Shown piece by piece: positions 56,310-64,000 of a DNA stretch of 64,000 nt (positions are counted from its first letter, which is position 1; every line of letters begins with the position of its first letter). Position numbers and translations under genes: made by a program. Origin of the DNA: Prostheceraeus crozeri (taxonomy: Eukaryota; Platyhelminthes; Polycladida; Euryleptidae); NCBI GenBank assembly GCA_907163375.1, contig CAJQUW010000527.1, forward strand, positions 366,898 through 430,897. The letters run 5' to 3'. A model generated the notes under the pieces. It was given only the letters and a program-made list of their open reading frames with translations, searched no databases and was not told where the DNA came from.

Positions 56310-57139
56310 TACCGTATTTACTCTAATAGAACCCGGACCTCTAATAGAACCCGGGTCTCCAATAAAACCCGGGTCAGAGCAATCTGAATTAATAGAACCC
56401 GGGCCTCTAAGAGAACCCGGGGTATCTGATAGAACCCGGGTGAGACTCAGCAGCATCTTATTGACCTTGTAGGTGAACCAAAAAGTATTTTTTCAGTAAC
56501 AAAATTCATTTGACGGGAGATAAGTTAAGGAAACAAGCAAAGATTGGATGGTAGCGAAGATGACCTCATCGAATGCTTCAAGGCAGGGCATCCATGCCAT
56601 GATGCCCTCTCGCGCTTGTGCGAAGTAGAAGTTGACCTTGACATCGATGAAGAACACGAAGAAGAGGACGAGCTGATGATTATAGATGAAGACGAATGAC
56701 TCGAGTTGCTTTTCAATATACCGGTAGATATAGAGACTTTTATATACAGTCCAATATAGAGATTTTTCCAACTGGTAGCCGTTCTTCCTTTGCACAGCGA
56801 GTGGGTCTTTGATTTTTTTTGTGACTAAATTACAATTACCGGGTTAGCTTATGGATCGTTCATAATCCTCTCCACATCCGCCACTCAATATGCCATGAGC
56901 ACAGTGAATGTAAAAAGGACTTCGACTACGGTATACTGAGCAGTAACAGCAAAAACTGTCATAGAATAGGCCCGCATTTTTATGTAGGTTCAACGAATTC
57001 TATGGTTGATGTCATATTTTTAATTTTTTAGTGATCATTTTTCAATGTAATTAAATAGAACCCGGGCCTCTAATAGAACCCTGGTCAGAGCGATCTGAAT
57101 TAATAGAGCCCCCCGGGTCCTATTAGAGTAAATACGGTA
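56310..57139 (+). mobile_element. Tc1/mariner-pogo-type element remnant, ~830 bp
   Basis: Inverted ends CCGTATTTACTCTAATAGAA and its complement are flanked by TA on both sides (56310-56311, 57138-57139). Short tandem AATAGAACCCGGG units decorate both subterminal regions (56322-56445, 57050-57125). A transposase C-terminus survives inside (56544-56699). Most of the transposase is deleted. Confidence 0.65.
56544..56699 (+). pseudogene. Pogo/Tigger-like transposase C-terminal fragment
   Basis: LDGSEDDLIECFKAGHPCHD is followed by an acidic end EEHEEEDELMIIDEDE and a stop. LDGSEDD-L plus an acidic tail is the usual C-terminus of DDE_1 (pogo, Tigger, Jerky-like) transposases, and the TA-flanked ends fit. 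No catalytic residue is retained. The minus-strand frame 56493-56795 is a shadow. Confidence 0.6.
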
Positions 57140-58010
57140 GCTTTGATTTTATCAACTGTCCTCTCCTTCCAGAGAACTTAGAATCTTTTCTCATCATTAC
57201 AACTTGTTATCTCAGTACATGCCGCATGTATCTGTACATACTCATTAACTAATTGTATACGTATTTTATCTATTGAAAAAATATACTTTCTTAAATATTC
57301 GGATATTTACAGAATTTTCTAGGTACAATACATAATCACAAACTTCAAAATATATAAAAACTGAAGCCATATATGAATTCATAAGTGGTTCCATATATTA
57401 TTTTTTAAGTAGATTAAGTCTACGAAAGAATAACATGCCTGAATTGACGTGCTTTCTTAACGAGCATTCAATCGAATTGGTTACATCAAAGTACACAAAC
57501 AATGACTTTCTTGACTATTCTTGACCCAATGTATTCTCTTCGTATTCTTAACATAAACAATTTAATACAAGAACGTTGCAGAGTAGTTTTCATCTCAATG
57601 ATGAGGATTGCAAATCACCTTTTGATAAAGTTCCGAAAATATATCCAAAGCAAAATCTGTCAGGCAAAATAGCATCGTTATTGCGGAAAGTAAATTGTTG
57701 TTGTGATAATGATGGCGCTTCTAAGTTGACAATGAAAAGGTACCAGCAGGTCAACAGTAATCAGAAATCAGAAATAAGTATCAGTATATTTTGCAAATAT
57801 TCTTGGTCATTATTATTACTGAATGCTTTTTGATAAAATAACTGGTACTTCTATTCTTCCTCCCCTCCCCACATTTTCCAATTTTTCCAAATTCATCGAA
57901 TTTTGTCAAGCGTATATTATATTGGATTTAGAATAGACTTGATCTGTCATTTAGTGATAGCACGGCACCACTTAGAAGTTGTACCTGACCCCTGGTATGA
58001 AGCATTGGTC
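57140..58010. other. Intergenic DNA, no gene recognised
   Basis: Frame 57576-57833 (+) has no motif. Confidence 0.45.
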
Positions 58011-58012
58011 CC

Positions 58013-58252
58013 TTGGATACTCAGTTAGAATACAAGATACAGCTGTGCTGTGATCATGAACTTCGTGGGATTGTTGCCTACACTGCAGCTACAGTGAACG
58101 GCAAAGCAAGTGCTGTGAATTTTCTACAAACCAGAGGAATTTTACACACTCAACGCTTTTGCGACGGTAGTGAGACTGCACTTAGGAGCAAGAGAAGATC
58201 GCTGACGATGCAACACTCGAGGGTGTTAACAGCAAAAAAGTGGAAAGAATAG
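58013..58252 (+). pseudogene. Unassigned 79-codon frame, possible ISXO2/Merlin-type N-terminus
   Basis: AVNFLQTRGILHTQRFCDGS followed by a basic stretch and KKWKE faintly recalls the N-terminal FLxxxGxLxxxxxC region of ISXO2/Merlin-type transposases or related zinc-ribbon proteins. The second cysteine pair is missing. I report it as an unidentified frame. It might equally be chance. Confidence 0.2.
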
Positions 58253-58416
58253 AAGTACCAAATATCTTGCAACAGATGCGCGAAACTTGAAATGTACAAC
58301 TACTGTCGTTACAGCAATTTGATTCTTCTTAAGATCTAGCAAAATTGACCTTGATCGGTGCCTACTAAAGCATCGGTTGAATTGACCACGAACAAACCAC
58401 TGTTGTCCATTCTAGT

Positions 58417-58671
58417 CATAGAAATTCATAACAATGAAACGTTTAGAATGGAAGTAAGGCTTCACACAATACACAATAGTGGCTCAGAAATAGCACGCAA
58501 TTTCACTTAGATGCGCTTGTCAACGGCTGAATCATTACATTGGAATCTGTTACTAGTGTAAATCTAAGCTTTTATTTGGTCATTTGTGCCCCAACTTAGC
58601 TCCCTCGACAATGACGCGGCCTTTAATCCATTTTCATTCTGGTCAACTTCTGATAAACAACTGTTTCTATG
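58417..58671 (+). mobile_element. hAT-type MITE family C, 255 bp
   Basis: CATAGAAATTCATAAC...TGTTTCTATG. Flanked by ATTCTAGT (58409-58416) and ATACTAGT (58672-58679), an 8-bp TSD with one change. It faces the next C copy, 101 bp away. Confidence 0.8.
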
Positions 58672-58772
58672 ATACTAGTCTAATCAACTACTGCAAAGCA
58701 ATAGGTAGGGTTTCTATGTTTATCTTCATCAATCAAGTTTGTTGTCATGACGTTTTCATCAACCTTGAAAGC

Positions 58773-59033
58773 CACAGAAATAATCGTAGATTGTTTATCT
58801 GAAGTTGACTTGAATGGAAATTGACTCAAGGTCGCGGCACTTCCGGGGGAACTAAGTTGGGGCATGAAGAAACAATGAAAAGCTTAATTCCACATGTGAC
58901 TGATTCTAACCCAATGATGCAGCCGTTGACAGGGGTATCTAAGTGAAAATGCGTGCGATTTTTGTGGGCACTATTATGTATTGCATGAAGTCATACTTCC
59001 ATTCTAGAGGTTTTATTGTTATCAATTTCTATG
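58773..59033 (-). mobile_element. hAT-type MITE family C, 261 bp, inverted copy
   Basis: Exact 8-bp TSD TTGAAAGC at 58765-58772 and 59034-59041. Left end CACAGAAATAATCG, right end ATCAATTTCTATG. With the preceding copy it makes a ~250-bp imperfect inverted repeat across a ~100-bp spacer. Because each has its own TSD, they arrived separately. Confidence 0.85.
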
Positions 59034-59041
59034 TTGAAAGC

Positions 59042-59965
59042 AGATTTTCCGGGCAAAGTATGGAGAAGAATCAACTCCTTCCCAGCAGCTGTGAGGAATC
59101 AGTTCCCCGCCAATGATATTGAACTCGCGGAGTTGTAAACAAATTCAATTAGATTGTGCAAAACACCACATTTTGTAAGACGAAAGCAATTATTTTGCAG
59201 CTTTAACACATTTTTAGTGTCTCTGTCTCCTGAAACATCACATTTTTCAAAGAGCTTTTTAAAAAACTGAATTCGATTGAGCTTACGCTACTATTTTTGT
59301 GCTTACGAATGTTATTCTTTCAGTTTTTTCAATTGTTTCATAAAGGGAAGTCAGGAAACTGATTAATTAAGTTTTAACCACAATGCGACCTCGCTGTATA
59401 CAAATTGTGACGACTCACGAAATCTCATTGCATTTAGCTGCTTCAATGCGATGGCTGTTCTTTCTCTGCTTTATCACTGATTGATTTGAGAACTCAATCT
59501 GTAGCTCGAGATAGTTACAAGGAAAATTTCGGTAGTCAACAAAGGCAGAATCTCTTTCTCTTATCTAAGGAACTGCATTTACAAAAGCTTGATTTTGTTT
59601 GAAGAAATTCAGCCTTCTTTGATGGTTTCTTTCATTAATCATAGACTGATACTTTTGGCTTCATTGCAAAACTCAAATGTAGAGTTTTCTTTTATCCACG
59701 TCAATACACGAGTGACATTCTGTGTGCAAAGTTTATCGAGGGAACTAGACTTTTAAATGCCTTTCTTATATGATAGTTCAGTGTCTCTGTATACAGTTCT
59801 TGAGACAATTGTAGGATTAGACTGGCGCAGACAGTGAAGCCACCATGGTAAAAAAAATTAGCAATACTATCGCTGGCAGCCTCAAACTTGATCCTTTGAT
59901 TTTTTTTTTGAGATGTTCCACCAAATTTCATCATTTCTTTTGTCTTATCCCTTCCTCCATGAAAA
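59042..59965. other. Intergenic DNA, no gene recognised
   Basis: No recognised feature. Confidence 0.45.
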
Positions 59966-59969
59966 TCTT

Positions 59970-60700
59970 ATCTATTGTAAGCATAGAGTAAGTAGAGTGC
60001 CGGCTCAAAAAGTGTCTGTATACAGTGAAAATTTTTATACCAAAAGATTCAGCTTTGTACTGAGATCACGAGCCTGTGGTCCAAAAAATTATTTGAGCAG
60101 TTTTAAAAAGCCAAATTTTTGCAAATTTATATACTACCGAAATGAAGCCCTTTTACAAGTAGTATTACAAATTGGATATCCAAAGGAATGAATATTCGCT
60201 AACAAGCATTTCAATTAAGCGGAAATTAGGCTGATGATCTAGGAAATTTTATGAACTACATTATAATGCAAGTCCTTGCAAGTCTTCAAGGAAAAGTTGA
60301 GATCTCATTGTGCTTCTTAGCTGAGATGTCATGTTTTTAATTCAACTTTCAGCGGCATGATTTTATGATTCACAAGGTGTCATTTCTTGAATCTGAATAG
60401 TAATGTGGACCCATTAACATCTTTTGAAGATAATTATAATAAGCTTCCTTGATTATGATGTTTTGCTCTTTCAGTGGCAGTTTGTGATGATCACGCTTAA
60501 AAAATAATCTTATTATAATAAGACTGAGCTTATAGCAACCCAACCAATCGAATTGCTTATATAACAAACTACATTTCCTCTCCAAATTGACGTGATATGG
60601 AGGACTGGTGGAGTACTATTCCGTATTCTGTTTTGCTATCATGATCAGTCAGATTCGTTCACATTTCTCCGAAAGTGTAGAAATTTGCATATCTCACAGG
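59970..60700 (+). mobile_element. hAT-type element family E copy 3, right end lost
   Basis: Starts about TCTATTGTAAGCATAGAG and follows the E family (CGGCTCAAAAAGTGTC, GTATACAGTGAAA, TATATACTACC, CCAAAGGAATGAAT) until about 60700. There the C-rich tract (60738) replaces the expected end. Confidence 0.7.
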
Positions 60701-60737
60701 TCGTAGTGGCAGGGTTGCTGTGGGGATTGCTATTTGA

Positions 60738-60780
60738 ATCCCCACCCCACCCCATACCCACAGAATCCCCACACCCCCAC
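60738..60780 (-). other. Potential G-quadruplex tract (G-rich strand is minus)
   Basis: The plus strand has six separate runs of three to five C within about 43 bp (CCCCACCCCACCCCATACCC and then CCCC, CCCCC). This gives four or more G-runs on the minus strand with loops of one to eight bases. Confidence 0.6.
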
Positions 60781-60789
60781 AGGATAAGC

Positions 60790-61280
60790 TTCTGATTAAT
60801 GTGTTGCTCCTGTTCGTATAGAATGATTAATGTCCAATAATTCCATCTCAGTGGAACTTCTGCACATAATTCAACGATCCGAAGGCCGTATTTGACTCCA
60901 GGGATGTGGAATGGGAGTCCTTCAAGAAAGTCACCGACTGTGTGTTGTAACTTTTATGACTTTTCTTTTCTATCTTCGGTATAGGCCTATTGCTCTTTAA
61001 AATTGTAGTAGCCCATTTTCTATCATTATTGAGCCTTGATTCTGACTTGCCACATAGAAATTATTGTACCGAAAATTTAGCTAGATGCTCGTTCAATGCA
61101 CACGTATTTGACTCACAAATTTACATATACATTTGCTTGAATCATTTGGTTGCATTAGCAGATAAGTGCTCTTTATCTATCTCGACTGATTCGTAAGTTT
61201 TGTCGTCTGCTGCCAGCTTACACGTACAGTTTGCATAGGTTCTTCTCACTCCGCTCCGATTCATGAGACATGACACCCTT
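60790..61280. other. Intergenic DNA, no gene recognised
   Basis: No recognised feature. Confidence 0.45.
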
Positions 61281-61283
61281 TTT

Positions 61284-62010
61284 TAGTCCGGCAGCCAGAA
61301 CGAGTTTCTGCAGGGAACGAGGCCGAAAGTGAGACTTTCACAAAATGATGCACACCCTATGCCTAATACGAATCTGCGCGTCTGCCGAGTTCTAGTGAGT
61401 TCCTCTTCTTGTCAGACAGGATCAAAGAAAAGCACATGTAAATCCAATGGGACGCAGATTGCAGTTTTTGGCTAAAATGAAATGTTCTATGTTTTCTCTG
61501 ATTTAACGAAAAGTACTAAGCCTACAGTCATAATTTTTGGCATGGAATGTCTTCAGGTCATTTACTTTCATGTCCATGCACCCCTGTGTATAAAGCTAAA
61601 CACATTCAGATTTGGCAAGCCTCTTGCTTACGGCAAATACCAATATGTTGGCCCACTTCATCCACATTGAACCACATTCTCACATACATTGCCGATCAGA
61701 TACATGACAATAGCACATGCACATAATAGAAAATGACCTGAAGACATTCCATGCCAAAAATTATGACTGTAGGCTTAGTACTTTTTGTGTAATCAAAGAA
61801 GACATAGAACATTTCATTTCAGCCAAAAACTGCAATCTGCGTCCCATTGGATTTACATGTGCTTTTCTTTGATCCTGTCTGACAAGAAGAGGAACTCACT
61901 AGAACTCGGCAGACGCGCAGATTCGTATTAGGCATAGGGTGTGCATCATTTTGTGAAAGTCTCACTTTCGGCCTCGTTCCCTGCAGAAACTCGTTCTGGC
62001 TGCCGGACTA
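61284..62010 (+). mobile_element. Foldback (FB) element copy 4
   Basis: A 727-bp element with perfect TAGTCCGGCAGCC and GGCTGCCGGACTA ends. Flanking triplets TTT/TTT agree with a 3-bp TSD but are uninformative in a T run. Both arms carry ATCTGCGCGTCTG, AAAATGATGCACACC and AAGCCTACAGTCAT, a set of variants private to this copy. Spacer orientation as in copy 1. Confidence 0.87.
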
Positions 62011-64000
62011 TTTCCATAAAACTGCCATCACGTAGTTTATCGTAAACGCAATTCTATCTCGAAATGTTTCTTTTTAATAGTATGACGACATTGTCTTTAT
62101 TTCTTTGCTTTTATAACAAATCGGTTATTGGTAAGCTTGTGCTTTTCAAACTTCATCTTTTACTCACTTTGGATTTTTGGTTCACTAAACCTAGTTATTG
62201 ACCATGGCGATCTTACTTCATTTTGCTACAGGATTATTTTAAGGGTACAATTTTTGCCTTGCTGCTCCCTAAAAGGAGACACATTTCTACAAAAATTCAA
62301 CAACTATACATGTAGACTAAAGGAAACATGGCCTTGTTAAAACGTTTTGGAATGAAATATTAATGCGAGTATATACTTAGTTCTGCATAACACTCGAGCA
62401 TTGCATAGTACGCTATTTTGAAATTTCGATGTTTGTTATATTCGCCTTTTACCGTTCACCGTTTTGAGATTCGCTATTATAACACTAAGCAATTAGTCTA
62501 CATCAAGTAAAATCAAACCTAAGCCTACATTACATCATGTATGCATGCTATGCGAAACATTCTCATGAAATATATACACACTCATTTCAAAGGAACTATA
62601 CTAAAATTCCTCGCTGTAGACAATCGTAATTAAGTACAACATGTTTCACAAAAGCAAGCATGAATGTTTATCACTATACGAGTATCTATTGACATTTTAA
62701 CTGTTAGTGTAAGTCCTGAAGGACCTTAATGTCCCCAAAATATTTTTAGTCAGCTGCTTTTCGTGAAGACTCGATTTTTACTGCAAATAATTTTAAGTGA
62801 ATGTATTTGGCTGTTAGATAGATTATATACGAGTTTCACATGGTCCATCTGTAGGAATATAATCCTGGGCTGTCCTGTAAGTTGGTATTTGGGGTTCACA
62901 ATGTGAGTTTTTCATTCGTTTGGTTGCTTATAGTGATGCTGTTTTCAAATAATAGGAAGTTCATCAACATACAAAGGCAGGGTTGAATATAAATTAAAAA
63001 TATTCATATGTTGCTACACTGCCAGTACTTTAAAATGGTCACTCTATCACAACAAAAGTCACCTGCCAAATATTCTTATGTAGGCCTTTACTATATGTTT
63101 GCGGTCTAACAATGTGTATTATAGCCATCGTTTATTGCTCAGTGGTGCATACCATGTTCATATGTATGAATATTCCCGTTTAATATTCGTTAATTAAATT
63201 AATGTAGCAATCATTGATAATTCCATCTCCATCAATGCCGATAAAAAAGTAAAATATCAAGCGAGTTTGGCCTTTAGGCTATGCATCTCAAGTCTAGAAT
63301 TGCTTCGCAGTAGAAATCGACTATAGGCCTATAGGCCTACACGTAGTGAAGGAAAAAGCTTTGAATCAATATAATCTACTATTACAAATAAATACTTCAA
63401 TGAAAATCATCCTGATATTCTCGACCATTCATGTCATCGAATTATTGCACAAGAATTGGGAGGATGTTGACCCATTTGTGTATGATGATGAAATGCAGCA
63501 CAATGAGCCATTTATTGAGGTACACTTAACTGTGCAGTTAAAGATGCCTATCAGATGAAAATGAAAGTTCTGACAAGTCGTGGACAGGTGAAAAATCTGA
63601 GCTTTCATTATAACTGTGACTGCAATGCGAGTAGATGGCTTTCAGTTGAATGATTTGGTGTGAGAAATCTTTATCACATTGTTCATGTATCCGACGAAAA
63701 TCATACAACATTTTCATGTGTCTTTCTTTGTGGGATGGAACCAACTGGTCTTCTATATCGTAATTAGTTTAAAATGTAGGTTAATAATGATTAATCGCAT
63801 TGATCACGCAAGCTTAATTGCATCAAAAATAATTTTATCAGCTATTTATGCTATTAGAGCAAATATTTGTAAGTCTCCAATTATGCTCTGCAGCAAAGGA
63901 GACTTGCAGAATTCCTTCACTTCAAGACGTCCTTGACACCCCTGGAACTATCACTCAATGTCATTCAAGAATTATTTGACGCGCGTGTGTTACTAATGTG
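62011..64000. other. Intergenic DNA, no gene recognised
   Basis: The frame 63346-63558 (+) contains NWEDVDPFVYDDEMQHNEPF, an acidic stretch I do not recognise, followed by GAGGTACAC, a poor donor. AGGCCT-rich short motifs lie at 63323-63342. No exon can be supported. Confidence 0.4.

Noticed and set aside
63346-63558. Possible exon with acidic motif and GT after GAG
   Set aside because: Donor context is poor, no acceptor or similarity was found, and the frame length is ordinary for AT-rich DNA.
1-64000. CRISPR arrays, phage, retroviral or LTR elements, Polintons
   Set aside because: No regularly spaced repeats, paired direct LTRs, gag/env/capsid-like frames or related motifs were recognised.

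Overview
The window is AT-rich metazoan DNA with almost no recognisable host genes. It is dense in transposable elements: GIY-YIG Penelope-like elements (PLEs), CR1/Jockey-type LINE fragments, an intact mariner, hAT elements and many short non-autonomous DNA transposons. There is no operon, no bacterial-type gene and no retroviral or LTR element that I could recognise. This mix, with scattered AGGCCT-containing short motifs, suggests a marine invertebrate. An echinoderm or other deuterostome is a guess I hold weakly.

Layout. 0.5-1.3 kb holds a long-TIR insertion. 4.5-7.9 kb holds two copies of a strongly palindromic foldback family (FB), one inside a hAT-type MITE (family B). 11.4-12.0 kb is a B relic. 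15.9-17.0 kb is a 3' LINE piece with an (AAT)n tail. 19.5-20.2 kb has a SINE-like repeat abutting a hAT 5' end with a broken BED finger. 23.7-25.4 kb is a complete mariner with 140-bp TIRs and an uninterrupted 351-aa transposase. 28.0-28.8 kb is a PLE tail fused to a LINE piece. 29.6-31.5 kb is a nest of hAT elements. 32-36.4 kb carries a LINE C-terminus and a PLE with inverted ends. 39.2 kb carries a divergent histone H3 reading frame, the only host-like coding sequence I recognise. 41.6-45.4 kb is a multi-level nest of MITEs followed by three LINE fragments. 45.9-51.7 kb has PLE tail motifs, a LINE remnant and two copies of hAT-type family E. 52.4-62.0 kb has two more FB copies, a pogo-like element, paired family C MITEs and a third E copy. 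The rest is unannotatable AT-rich DNA.

How the parts relate. Paralogous repeats serve as empty sites, so several insertions can be dated against each other and their target-site duplications (TSDs) read directly: B entered repeat H, then a Harbinger MITE and a C MITE entered B; FB entered another B copy; a hAT with a transposase tail entered the edge of a third B copy and was itself hit by a 70-bp MITE. The strongest leads are the FB family, whose two arms share copy-specific substitutions; the intact long-TIR mariner; a set of hammerhead-ribozyme-like cores at PLE ends; a 123-bp insertion carrying a perfect 32-bp hairpin; and the divergent H3. All family calls are by eye, without database searches.
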